Below are positions 45,990-58,684 of a stretch of DNA of 64,000 nt, one piece after another. The notes under the pieces are model-generated. The model saw only the letters and a list, made by a program, of their open reading frames with translations. It was not told the DNA's origin and made no database searches. The DNA is from Chamaecyparis obtusa (Eukaryota > Streptophyta > Pinopsida > Cupressales > Cupressaceae): positions 551,410 to 615,409 of the forward strand of contig BSBK01009257.1 of NCBI GenBank assembly GCA_027943335.1, read 5' to 3'. The position numbers were made by a program, and so were the translations under genes. Numbering within the stretch: position 1 is the first letter of the stretch; each line of letters starts with the position of its first letter.

Positions 45990-48601
45990 AAAAGGTGGTA
46001 AGTGGAGACTTTGCACATATTCTAGGGCTATTAATAGGATTACTATTAGATATAGATTTCCTATACCTAGGATTGAGGATTTGATGGATTGTCTTGGAGG
46101 GGCTAAGTACTTTACTAGTTGGATCTTAAAAGTGGATACCATCAGATTAGGATAAAGGATGGGGATGAATGGAAAACATCCTTCAAAACCACTGAAGGGT
46201 TGTATGAGTGGAAAGTTATGCCATTTGGGCTTACTAATGCCCCTAGCACATTCATGAGGTTGATGAATGAAGTGCTAAAAGACTATACAGCAAATTTGTG
46301 GTGGTATATCTTGATGATATACTCATTTTTAGCAAGACAAAAGAGGAACACCTAAAGCATTTGGAGGTTGTGCTCAAAAGAATCCATGAAGAACAATTAT
46401 CCATTAACTTAGAGAAGTGTGAATTCTTTAAGAAAGAACTTGTGTACTTGGGATTTGTAGTGTCTCAAGGTTCATTGAAGATGGACCCAAGCAAGGTGGA
46501 AGCTATCCTAAACTGGCCTACACCCACCACAGGGACAAAGGTAAGAATTTTTCATGGGTTAGACCAATTTTATAGAAAATTTATAAGGAATTTCAGTGGT
46601 ATTTGTGCACCAGTGCTAGACACTAATAAAGGTGGGTTGAAAACCAAGTTCAAGTGGACCTATGAAGCAGGCCAAGCATTTGAGAAGTTGAAACAACAAG
46701 TAGCTACCCAACCTATCCTCTTGTTACCAAGTTTTGACAAAATTTTTACATTGGAGTGTGATGCAAGTGGGGTGGAAGTAGGAGTGTTGAGCCAAGAGGA
46801 TAGGCCTATAGCCTTCTTTAGTGAGAATCTCAATGAAGCTAAAAAGAAGTATTCAGCCTATAATTTGGAGTTGTATGCTTTAGTGTAGTCACTTAGGAAG
46901 TGGAGGCATTATCTCCTACTTAAGGAGTTTGTGGTTTTCACAGATAACCAAGCTTTGAGTTACATCAACACACAAGACAAGTTGATCAATATGCACCTAA
47001 AGTGGATGAAATATCTACAAGCCTTTGCATTCACTATTAAGCACAAGAAGGGGCAGATGAATAAGGTGGCAGATGCATTGAGCAGGAGATTGTTGATAGT
47101 CAAGGAAGTCCAACTCCAAACCATTGGCATAGAAATTTTTAAAGACCTTTTTAAGGATGATGAAGACTTCTCAGAAGCCTATAAGGTATGTTCTAATTTT
47201 TAGAATCACTTTCATAGTCAATTTGCATAATATACATTGTAGAGTGGTATTTTTTTAAAGGGAATCAACTATGTGTCCCTAAGGGTTAAATGAGGGAAAA
47301 TCTCATTCAAGAGAAGCACAATGGTGGCCTTAGAGGCCATTTTGGCATTAATGAAACAATGGAGTTAGTTTAAAGATTCTATCATTGGCCTAAGCTACAT
47401 TAGGATGTGAGAAGGTATGTTAAAATAGTGTGTCATATGTATGAAAGCTAAAGGAGGAGCTAGCAATGCGGAATTATATCAACCTTTGCCCATTCCCAAC
47501 AGACCATGGGAATGTATTAGCATGAATTTCATAGTAGGGCTTCCTAAAACCAAGATCGAGTTAGATAGCATCTATGTGGTGGTAGATAGGTTTAGTAAAA
47601 TGAGTTATTTTATCCCTTGCAAAACTACTCATGATGCAAGATACATAGCTCACCTCCTTTTCAAAGAAGTTGTGAGGATACATGGACTTCCCTTAAGCAT
47701 TGTGTTAGACAAGGATGCAAAGTTAATGGGTCATTTTTGGAAGACCTTATGGAGTAGATTGAGTACCAATTTGTCTTTTGGATCAGCTTACGATCCAAAA
47801 ATAGATGGTCAAACTGAGGTGATTAACAGAGTGTTGGTTAACTTTCTTAGATGCCTAACCAAGGAGTATGGCCAAACATGGGATCTAGTTCTCCCACAAG
47901 AAGAATATGCATATAATGATAGTGTTAACAGGGCAACTGGTAGAAGTCCTTTTGAAATAGTGTATGGGATGCACCCAAGGGGAGTTTGTGAACTCAGAGA
48001 TCTAGGAGCTATGGAATATAGAAGTGGTCATGCAGAAGACTTCTCTCAAACCATGAAAGAGATTCAGGAGCAAGTCAAGAAGACTCTAATAGAAGCTACT
48101 CAAAAATTGAAAGCCAAGGTGGATGAGAGGAGAAGAGATGTTTAGTTTGAATTAGGAGACTATGTGATGGTTCATTTGAACAAATCCAGGTTGTAGAAAG
48201 GAGTGCCTACAAAGTTATAGATGAAGAGAGTGTGGCCATGCAAAATTCTAGCCAAGTATGGGGCTAATGCCTACAAGGTTGAGCTCCCTTTAGATTTGGG
48301 AATCTCACTTGTGTTTAACATAGTAGACCTAGTTAAGTATAAAGGACCATTTTCTTAAGTAGACCATAACAGTCAAGAGATCCTATCAGATGTCAGTCCA
48401 TTAGCTTTGCCTCCTAAGGCTAAGCCTCAAGCAGAAAGAATCTTGGAGTCTAGAGTAAAGAAGACAACCAGACACAAGGTCTATATGGAGCACTTAGTAC
48501 AGTGGAAATACCACCCTAAATCTGAAGCTACTTGGGTGGAGGAGAGCAACTTCAACAAGCTGGGTATTGACATCTCTTTGTTGTCCCCTCATGTTCCTTA
48601 G
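45990..48601 (+). pseudogene. pol: Chromovirus (Gypsy, Reina-like) pol, 5' truncated
   Basis: Starts abruptly inside reverse transcriptase at the left arm's inner end: [65 protein letters not shown], then an intact [13 protein letters not shown]. RNase H follows (LECDASG, FTDNQALSYI, KVADALSRR), then the integrase zinc finger (GLRGHFGINETMEL...CHMYESK) and core. The first core Asp appears changed to Asn (SMNFIVGLP), while VLDKDAKL and GQTEVINR keep the other two acidic positions. The end is a chromodomain (about 48430-48580: ILESRVKK, HLVQWKYHPKSEATWVEE), which in this lineage directs integration to marked chromatin. There are two frameshifts before 46300 and stops at 46886, near 47200 and at 48143. 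It is not functional. Confidence 0.9.
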
Positions 48602-48625
48602 TCTTTGTGCAGAGGGGGAGGATGG

Positions 48626-51244
48626 TGTAGGAGCACCCATGGGTTGATAGATTCAATCCTTCTTCAATTTTGTTGTGTTAGCCCTTAGAGGCATTGTGTA
48701 AATTTCATAAGGTCATGTAGACCATAGTGTGTGATTCCAATAGGGAATTAAGGTCAAATTAAGTCCTAAGTCATTAGGATGTTGCATTTTGGGGCTTAAA
48801 GTGTTTAAAAGCCTTTTGATTGGGTAGATGAGTTTGATGATGTTATCATGATGTCATCAGGGCTAGGATGTGCTAAGAGTCATGTTATAACCTAGTATGA
48901 ATTCTAGGATGAGGTTGGAGCAGTGTAAGGTCACATTTACTCTAAATTGTAAAAATTGCTAAAAAGATGTAAAAGTTGCTTAGCAACTTTTGCAACTTTT
49001 AAAAGTTGCTCGAACAACTTTGTCCAAGTTTGCACAAATGATGTAGAAGTTCCCTAAGTGGAAACCAAAGGCATTGGTTTTCCTATTTAAGACATTTCAT
49101 GACCTAATCCTAAGGTTGGATGTTAGTTGTACGGATTTTGGTTTGACAAAATACAAGAATGTATGGTTTTGAGTGAATTTTTGTAGTTACAGAGTTGCAG
49201 AAGCTTGTTAATGGATTAAATTTGGATCTGTGACCCATGGATGGATTAGAGTAGTGTTTTTCCTTTCTTTGTATGACATTATTTTTGCATTTTGTAGTTC
49301 TTTAATTAGCTAGTTGTAAATCTTTGTGTTCCTGATTGCTCACTGGTTCAAACTAGGCAGTTGCTTGAAATGGATACCTAGCTCACTATCCCATCGTTCA
49401 ATCTATACTGCCTCTTGGGGAGAGTGAGTACACTCCATGTACATATAATGTATAGAAGTGTGGGCCCTCAAATGTAGAGGAAGCATTTTTAAAGTCTTTC
49501 CCTAGGTGAGCCTGTGATGAGCCCGACTAGGAAAGACCAGATGGCAGAGTTGATAACTTATAGAGGTGTTCACTAAAGTGCCAATTATCTATTGGGAGTT
49601 GAAGATAGAGGTCTTCCCAAGACCTGGTGAAGAGGAGAAGGTCTAGCCAATCCATTTGGGGACCTAACACTTGCAGAAAACCAAGAAGCCAGAAAAGACT
49701 TAAAAACCACATATTTGGGTTAGGGCATTGTACGGAAGGATGAAACCCTAAGACCTCAAAAATACTTGAGAGGTTGGCCATTGAAGTAATAATCCAAAGA
49801 AAATTTGCAGGGTCCTTTGGGAGTGATTTGGTGAAAAGTCCTATTTTCTCAAAATAGGAGACCTAATAGGGCTACAAGCCATTAGGCCTAATTTGAAGCA
49901 AATTGTGAGAATCGATAGGAAAGATGGATCAAGAGGGACTCCCTAAACCTCTAATTAGTCAAGTTGTGATGTATATGGACACCTCCTCGCCTCTACAAGA
50001 GTTTATGTCAAGATTGGGGGTGGAAAGTCCTTAGATGGGATTAAGGGCTAGAGTGTAGGAAAGCTTGTGAAGCACCAAGACATTAGAAAATCTTGTTAGT
50101 TCTTTCTTGGTAGCTGGGTTGGTCAGTTGGCCAGGGGATCAAAGAATCTTGTGAAGATCCTATAGGTCAGTAGGTGTCTAGAGAGAGCACCTTAAGGTCT
50201 ATTGAAAGACCTAGGCATGAACTTGTGATGGGCTCATCTAACCTCCCTATCAATCTCCTCCTATAACTCCAAAGTATCAAGGTGGTTCACCTAGCCACCA
50301 ATTCTTTCTTGTAGACTCATCTTGATCACAATCCCTAATACACTGTTTTCCTTAGATTTTGAGGCCTTTTATAGATATTTAGTTCATGTTACATTCGTGA
50401 ATCAATTTTCTCTTACCATTTGTAGGAATGTTGATGAGAGATACCATTACTTAGACATTGCTATAACGGAAATGGTACATAAAGTTCAAGACTAAACATC
50501 TTCAAAGACTAGCTCATTTTGATCATGCTTGAGGTCACTACAAATTGGGGGATTTGATTTATGATAATGATAGTTCATTCTCACTATTTTAATAGAAGCA
50601 TTGTGGCTTTCTTTGATTAAGGACAACACAACCAATTTTAAATTGTTTGTTGAGACTAGTTTGTTTTATGTAGATGACAACCCTATTGAAATTGATGTAT
50701 AAAGTCATAATTATGAGATATTTGATATCAATATTAATACACATAACCTTTATTTTTCCAATGACACTAAAGTTAACTCCCCTTTGCAATCTTTCATGAT
50801 CAATTGATTGTTCACTCTACCAAATAGTTTTATTATCCCGAAGGCATTGTATATTTGGAAGGAACAACATACAATGCAAGACAATTGAAATCTCTTACAC
50901 CATTGATGATTTGTACCATGCAAGATGATTGGAAGTCCTTAAGTCGTTAATGATTTTCTTCATTTGATTCTCATCGTCCTTGTCATCATCGAAGTCTGCA
51001 AAGCACATTTAACAATCTACATGGGAAAAGTTTTTTAATGCCACTATAGCTTATTTGTGGAAAAAACAATGACTTCAAATTATGCATGAAACATACAATT
51101 CCCATCACTGAAAACAAACTTGTGTACAGATCACTCCTACCTCTAATTTATTAAATGACAGATAAAGGGGAGCTTAATTTGTTTGATTTATTTTTTTGCA
51201 ACCAGTGGCAATCGACTATTTTAAGGGTTGAAAAGCATGGGATA
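48626..51244 (+). other. Chromovirus 3' LTR start, then unassigned retroelement DNA
   Basis: AGAGGGGGAGGATGG just after the chromodomain is a good polypurine tract, and TGTAGGAGCACCC at 48626 is the likely LTR start. I could not place the LTR end. From about 50300 to 50560 the sequence TGCTTGAGG...AAATTGGGGGATTTGATT resembles the 3' UTR and polypurine tract of Tat/Athila-type Gypsy elements, so a second element fragment may be joined here. No coding region is convincing. Confidence 0.4.
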
Positions 51245-53113
51245 CATTTTCTTGCAAATTGTTCCCATTTTTCTTATTGATATTGTTGACAACTATTTCT
51301 TATTGGCATTGTTGACAATTTTTTGAAATAATATTATGCTTATATTTAATAATATAATTTAATTTAAATTGTATATAATATAATTATATTTATTATATAT
51401 AAAAATTATATTACTATATTTTAATATAATATAGATTAATTAATATGAATATAAAATTATTATTAAATTATTCAATCATATATGGATGTGTGAGATTTAC
51501 TTTCTAATGATCAATAGTAATTGGCAATTTCAAAAAAATAGTATGATATCTTTCTTTTTAATAATGTAATTTACTTTTAAATAATATTAATTATATTTTA
51601 TATTTTATAATAGAAACAAAATTAGATAGTAGACATTAAATTATTTATAATATACTATAACATAAACTTGAACCTAAATTTTTAAAATTTTCAGAATCTC
51701 ACATATTTTATATTTTAACATGGAACTAAAAAATAAATTTTGCACAATGTTAAAAGTTGTAAAAATGTGGTCTAAGCTTACTCATTTCCAAACTAAAGTC
51801 TCAAATAGTATTGGTGCACTTAAAATATATATAAAATTAAATGTTATTTAAAATCATAGTTTCAAAAAAATAGTATTATAGCTTTTATTTTCTATAGTAA
51901 GTTTAGTTTTATACAATACTATAATTATAATTATGAATATATACTGCATTCTATAATAGGAATTATTGAAATATAAATACAATATTAAATACAATTAATG
52001 TATAATATATTCTTTTAGATAGTACACATTAAATTATATATAATATACTATAACATGACTTTTCCTCAACGTTTTTACACTTTTAAGAATCTCATATATT
52101 TTACATTTTTACACAACACTAAAAGAAAAGTGGTCTAAGCTTATCCATTTCCAAGTTAAAGTCTTGCAATTTTCTTAGAGCACTTAAAATGTATGTCTTA
52201 AAGGATGATAATATAGGATAGTAATAGTTGATTATCTTTGAAACAAAATTAGATGTTATTTAAAGTTGTAGTTCTAAAAAATTAGAATTATATCCTATAT
52301 TTTATTTAATGCATATTTATTTTTAAGCAATGTTATAATTATATATTGTATTCTACAATAAAAATGATTAAAATATAAATATAATATGACATATAATTAA
52401 TGTATAATATTTTTTTGAGATAGTAAACATTAAATTGTACATAATTTACTATAACATAAACTTAGATATTTTAAATTTTAACTCACCTCTAAAAAATATA
52501 TATTTTCTACAATGCTAAAAGTAAAAATGTGGTCTAAGCTTACCCATTTCCAAGTTGAAGTCTTGCAATTGTATTTGATCCACTTGAAATGCATACCTTA
52601 AAGAATGATACTATAGGAATCTCAATCTTTCTTTGTTGATATTTTGAATCATCTTTTCTTTTTGTTATTTGTACTAGTTGAATCATCATTTATTGAGAAA
52701 GTTTGATTATTGCTATGACTATTCAAATTGTATTGAATGTCTTAAACTTAAATAGCATACTATATCTAGTCTTTGCTCGTGGTAGCATTTTCTGCTACTG
52801 TCCAATCCATTGACTGGACGACTTCAATGACTATAGTCTCGTGGTTAAGGTTTTAGACAGAAGAAAAAGAAAAGTCTTTTGGCAGGCATATCCCCCACAG
52901 CCAGGAAATAACGCGGCATTAGCTAAAATGGTACGGTGATAAGACTTTGTTTATTTCAACGAAAAACGCGGAATTAAAACGATGGGGGGAGAAAAGAAAA
53001 GTATCGGCAATGGCTAAAAGTACGGGCGGGAGACTGGGCTGACGGGGGAAGGTAACGGCAACGGCAAGGACACGGGAAACGAGGTGCAAATTTTCGCACT
53101 TTTACCTATTGTC
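51245..53113 (-). repeat. Right inverted arm of the Mutator-like element
   Basis: Mirror copy of the left arm. The landmark appears as GTGGTCTAAGCTTA at about 51767, 52131 and 52530. The inner end is near 51245, where GCAAATTGTTCCCATTTTTC pairs with GAAAAATGGGAAC of the left arm and similarity stops. Confidence 0.88.
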
Positions 53114-53122
53114 GAATATTTC

Positions 53123-54902
53123 AGCCCTCGAGATACTTGAACTTTCAGGGTAGTTTCTTGCACTCGAAGCTGCATCTGCACAATGTGGATATTTTTCGGC
53201 ATATTTTTCTCTGTCAAGTGGTTATTTTTTAACTCAATTACGTACTCCGTCACATTCTTTACATCTAACACTTTTGACTGTCATGTGGATGTTTTCCCAC
53301 ATATGTGCATCTTATACTTTTCAATGTACAACACTTTTGTGTAACAGCATTCTTTCTATCACACCGGTGCCATTCATTTAGACCGGTTCACGTTGCCACT
53401 TGATTTCCAGCCGACAGAATCATTTATTTCCTGTTTTTTTAATTAATGAATGAAAAATCTTAATACTATATATTAGAAGATTAATTTTGTCTATTGGGTA
53501 GTTATTGTACAGCTCCTTTTATAGAGTAGATTTAATTGATCAATGCTTTTGTTTCTAGATTTTATTGTGTAAGATTTTTAATTGCATCAATTTTTTAAAT
53601 CACACTCAATGATCTATCGTTATTACGAGAAGAGAGATAACATAATCAAATGAATTATCTTCACCTTTATCTTTTATTTACAATTCATTTTATCATCAAC
53701 AATTTCTTGAATAGAAAAAATAAATTATATTTTAAATTTTTAGAAGATTTAAACAACAAACAAATAATTATAATTTAATTTATAATGCACATATTGATAA
53801 TTGATAGCACCAGAATAAAAAACACAACTATAAATCTGATGAATTCTGATGAAAGATGCTTCTCACGTAACAGTAGCATACACACTAAACATCCATGAAA
53901 AAAACATTCAACTTTTACAAAAGATAAAGGAAAATTATCAGGAAACACTAGCTAAACTTCTTCATCAATATTATATCATGAACTTTCTCAAGACATTGTA
54001 GCATGGGTACCAGTAGTTGAACACCCTCACTTTGCGCTTTTCAATATCCTACGTCCCCCATACTTGTACAGATGATGTGGCATCACACAATTGATTGCTT
54101 TTTAAAATAAGGGACACATTTCATTCAATTATGGGTAGTCATCATTAGCAAAAACAACTTTAAAGTCACAACTATTGGTACAATGTTGTCAAGATACTAG
54201 ATATTAAATCAACAAGTGTGAGTATTAGGTTAACAACTCCTATCACAACCATTGGAGCCATGCCTGTAATTTGACAGTCACCTTTGCCTATCATATGATT
54301 TTTTAATGACGATTTGATCATTTGAATGCCTTTCATTTTGGATTGATTGTCAATTTTTTTTAAATTATGAATAACATAATAAATTATTTTAAATTTAAAT
54401 ATTTTATCAATATAATTTTGTAATACATATATTAAATATAAAAAATATTTTCTAAGCCTGATTGGAACATATTTAAAATGTCCAATTGTATAATTGAAAA
54501 AGTCAAGTAACTGAATTTTTTAAAGAGTCGAGCTTTGAAAATAGTCTTTATTAACATTAAACATCCATTTTCAAGATAAGGACTTTAAAACATAAAACTT
54601 TTTTCCAAAATGAATGAAATATTTAAGGGAGAAACACTACCAACACTACGGTGGTGGGGCCACATTAACTGCTTGTACCATTCTATGCTCCTTGTCGGGA
54701 GTGCGCTTGGTTTCACGAACTTCTAATTTTGTCATTCTCTGTTCTTCTTTTTTCCTTTTCTTCTTTTCTTTGTCCGTGTTTTGCTCAGTTTTGTTAAGTA
54801 CTTAACATCACCTCTGTGTTTTGTTATCTATTTCCATTTGTTTTCAGAAGGGAATTTATCCTAATGTAGTTTTGTTGTAGTTTTATGAACCTTGTCGGTA
54901 AT
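53123..54902. other. No gene recognised
   Basis: AT-rich DNA between the Mutator-like element and the large direct duplication. Only short ORFs without familiar motifs; no LTR or TIR boundaries found. Confidence 0.5.
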
Positions 54903-56355
54903 ATGATGACCTATGCTAACTCTCTCTTTTTTTGCTTTTGTTTTCTTTGGAATCTTCGATTTTTTTATTCTATTTGTCGACAATCTCCTTCATTTTGCGA
55001 ACTTCATCGACAATTCGATAGATTTTGCTAACCTTTTATTTTACCACTGCTCCCTTTCAAGATTTTGAACTCTCTTTTTCTTATTGGAAACTAGGTCTTA
55101 TTTGCAAACTTTGTTAGCAATATGATGATTTTTGTGAACTCCTATGGTTGCAACACCTTTCACTTTTGAGAAAATTCTTGGCACTAGAGAATTTGAACTT
55201 CAACTTTTGGCTTTTTCAATGAAAGGATCAAGTATGCTAACTTTATTGGAAATTTAATTAGTTTTGAAAACTTCAATTTTTACCTACATCAGTCAAAATC
55301 ATTTGGAGGGTTTTGAAGGCTTGTGAAACTTATGAAGTTGTTGACATACTTAAAAAAGTCGGCACAAAACAAACACTTGTCCATATACTTGACTTGTTTT
55401 TTTATTTTTCAAAGCTACCATTTTAACATATAATGTTGACAAAGGGAGAAAGATGATGGGAGTATATGTATATCAACAAAAATAGTAGTTAGTAAAACCT
55501 TGTCAGTTACCACATAGATATTAAAACTTGGGAAAGCATGTATAAAGTTGAAATTGGTTAAATAATGAAGGCTTTTTAGGAAAACTCAAAAACTTAAGGG
55601 ACTTCATTAGGATATTCAGATGTCTTGGAACATTATTTTTGTCAAGTGAGATAAAACGATTTAGGATCATGAAAAAAATAACGTAACAAGATATGTGTGA
55701 AATCATGAGAGGCCAAAAAATGGCAATGGGAAAATCAATGTATTTTGTACCTTGCCAAACACCACCAAAATCTACTTTGACTTTTTGTATGGGTCAGAAA
55801 AAATTTGAATTTGGTTTGTTAATACCAAACCAAAATGAATATCCATTAGTAAGAGTACCATTTAAAACAAATATCCATTAGTAATGGATATCAATTTAAA
55901 ACATATATTTGTTTCCTAATGTCATTTTTGTGACAACATGTCTTAAAGAAGGGATATTCGTTTTGTTTAGCCTAAAAAGCATACTTTAGTAAAATGACCA
56001 TAACTTTTGTGTTTCTTACCAAAATTTTGAATTTTACGAATGTTGGAAAGGTGATTCAGAGACCTACAATACGAATAAGGTAATTTTATTTTATTATAGA
56101 TCAAAAATTAATTATAATTGTTTGAATTTAATCCTTAATTTTAGAACTTTAAATAATCATATTTTTTTGCATACAAACCATTCTTTTTAAATTTAATGTT
56201 GCTCCCAAAAGAATTTAAATTGTTGAAAAGTAGTAAATAATGAAAATTTTATATTTTATGTGCTAATGAGACTAACATATTTTCATAAATCATCAAAGAA
56301 GATTTTCTTATTGTCTTTGATCCTTTGTACACCTTTTCCCAAGATAACCTAGGAG

Positions 56356-56359
<4 letters not shown>

Positions 56360-56404
<45 letters not shown>
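56360..56404. repeat. CT microsatellite, unit 1
   Basis: Uninterrupted (CT)n in the first copy of the duplication. Confidence 0.95.
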
Positions 56405-56405
<1 letters not shown>

Positions 56406-56499
56406 GATCTAATCTATATCTCATCCTAGGTAGATTGGGTGATATCTTCCCCTCCCATGAGATCTAACACATCCATACAGTCAACATTAATCCCCCTTA

Positions 56500-56990
56500 A
56501 AAAGATTAGCTCCTAAATTCTTCATTGAATGCATTATGCTTAGATTTCCTAAAGCTAAATAAGATCCTTTCAACATAGTCTTCTAAGCTCTCATCTTCCC
56601 TTTGTGTCATCCTAAAAATATCATCTTTGTGCATATCACTACCTCTACAATAGTCCTTATATTTTTCAAGGAAATTATCCTTCATAACATCCTCACTATA
56701 AATAGTTTTAGCACTTAGACACATGAACCATCTCTGAGAATATTCCCTTCAGTGTGGTAGAAAATAATTTGAGTCTATGAGCATCAATTGTATAATAATA
56801 ACTCCTACATAAGATATCAAACTCAAACAAGGTGTTTGGGTCTTCTATTACCAACCCATAAAATTTGGAAAGGACTAAGGTAGAGATATTCTTAAGACTA
56901 TCAATTTCATCTTGGTCAATGATGGGAAATGAAAATTTGGATGGTTAGGTGGAGGATTTGGCCTTGACCAACAATGTTGGATTGATAAAA
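56500..56990 (-). pseudogene. gag: Gypsy gag remnant, unit 1
   Basis: An open piece of 72 codons (56724-56506) contains DNFLEKYKDYCRG, KDDIFRMTQREDESLEDYV and RILFSFRKSKH. This is the retrotransposon Gag core pattern (F...KY..., then E.SL..Y..RF) of Gypsy elements. Upstream to about 56990 the frame is broken, but YYTIDAHRLKLFSTTL fits the same domain. It is minus strand and has no pol next to it. Confidence 0.75.
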
Positions 56991-57111
56991 TACATGAGGA
57001 AAAGGATTCTCAATGAGTGGCTCAATAAGAGTATTCTTAGAGGATTTTTAATATAACATCTTAATTTTACAAATGTATCAGCAATAGAGTATTCTTAGAG
57101 GTCATTAATTA

Positions 57112-58555
57112 GATGACCTATGCTAATTCTCTCTTTTTTAGCTTTTGTTTTCCTTGGAATCTTTGAGTTTTTATTCTATTTGTCGACAATCTCCCTTATT
57201 TTGTGAACTTCATCAACAATTTGATGGGTTTTTCTAACCTTTTATTTTACCACTACTCCCTTTGAAGATTTTGAACTCTCTTCTTCTTATTGGAAACTAG
57301 GTCTTATTTGCAACCTTTGTCAGCAATATGATGATTTTTGTGAATTCCTTTGGTTGCAACACCTTGAACACTTTTGAGAAAATTATTGGCACTAGAGAAT
57401 TTGAACTTCTAACATTTGGCTTTTTCAATGAAAGGATCAAGTATGCTAACTTTATTGAAAGTTTAATTAGTTTTGAAAACTTTAATTTTTACCCACATTA
57501 GTCAAAATTATTGGGGGTTTGAAGGTTTGTGAAACTTATGAAGTTGTTGACATACTTAGAAAAGTCAACAAAAAATAAACACTTGGACATATTCGACTTG
57601 TTTTTTATTTTTCGAAGTTAGCATTTTAACATAAAATGTTGACAAAGGGAGAAAGATGACCAGAGTAAAGGTATATAAAAAAATAGTAGTTAGCAAAACC
57701 TTGACAGTTACTGTCATAGATATTAAAACTTGGGAAAGTATGTATAAAGTTGAAATTGGTTAAATAATGAAGGCTTTTTGAGAAAACTCAAAAACTAAGG
57801 GACTTCATTAGGATATTCAAATGTCTTGGAACATTACTTTTGTCAAGTGAGATAAAATGATTTAGGATCATGAAAAAAATAACGTAACAAGATATGTGTG
57901 AAATCATGAGAGGCCAAAAATTAGCAATGGGAAAAATAATGTATTTTGTACCTTGCCAAACACACCAAAATCTACTTTGACTTTTTGTATGGGTTAGAAA
58001 AAATTTGAATTTGGTTTGTTAATACCAAACCAAAATGAATATCCATTAGTAAGAGTACCATTTAAAACAAATATCCATTAGTAATGGATATCTATTTAAA
58101 ACATATATTTGTTTCCTAATGTCATTTTTGTGACATCATGTCTTAAAGAAGGGATATTCATTTTGTTTAGTCTAAAAAGCATACTTTAGTAAAATGACCA
58201 TAACTTTTGTGTTTCTTGCCAAAATTTTGAATTTTACAAACGTTAGAAAGGTGATTCAGAGACCTACAATATGGATAAGATAATTTTATTTTATTATAGA
58301 TCAAAAATTAATTATAATCGTTTGAATTTAATCCTTAATTTTAAAACTTTAAATAATCATAATTTTTGCAAACAAACCACCCTTTTTTAATTTATTGTTG
58401 CTCCCAAAAGAATTTAAATTGTTGAAAAGTAGTAAATAACGAAAAATATAATATTTTATGCACTAATGAGACTAACATATTTTCATAAATCATCATAGAA
58501 GATTTCCTTATTGTCTTTGATCCTTTGTATACCTTTTCCCAAGCTAACCTAGGAG

Positions 58556-58603
<48 letters not shown>

Positions 58604-58651
58604 CTCTCATCTCTCTCTCTCTCTCTCTCTCTCTCTATGTGTGTGTGTGCA

Positions 58652-58684
<33 letters not shown>

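Larger units (their letters stand above)
44098..53113. mobile_element. Mutator-like element, 9.0 kb, with 1.9-kb inverted arms and 9-bp TSD
   Basis: The left arm (44098 to about 45985) is repeated as reverse complement at about 51245-53113 with very few differences. The ends are GGCAATGGGTAAAAGTGCG and CGCACTTTTACCTATTGTC. Outside both is GAATATTTC (44089-44097 and 53114-53122), a perfect 9-bp duplication. A 9-bp duplication with long TIRs is characteristic of Mutator-like elements. No MURA-type transposase is seen; the centre is a 5'-truncated chromovirus and other non-coding DNA. It would depend on another element for movement. A foldback element is the main alternative name. Confidence 0.85.
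54903..57110. repeat. Large direct duplication, unit 1
   Basis: Matches 57112-59690 along its length in the same order: GACCTATGCTAA start, TTTGTCGACAATCTCC, TTATTGGAAACTAGGTC, the ATATCCATTAGTAATGGATAT hairpin, a CT microsatellite (56360-56404), CATGAGATCTAACACATCCAT, and ACAAATGTATCAGCAATAG at the end. The two units lie head to tail with almost no spacer. Confidence 0.88.

Noticed and set aside
55521..55881. Short ORFs on both strands in duplication unit 1
   Set aside because: Neither is kept as an open frame in the equivalent part of unit 2, and they have no recognisable motifs.
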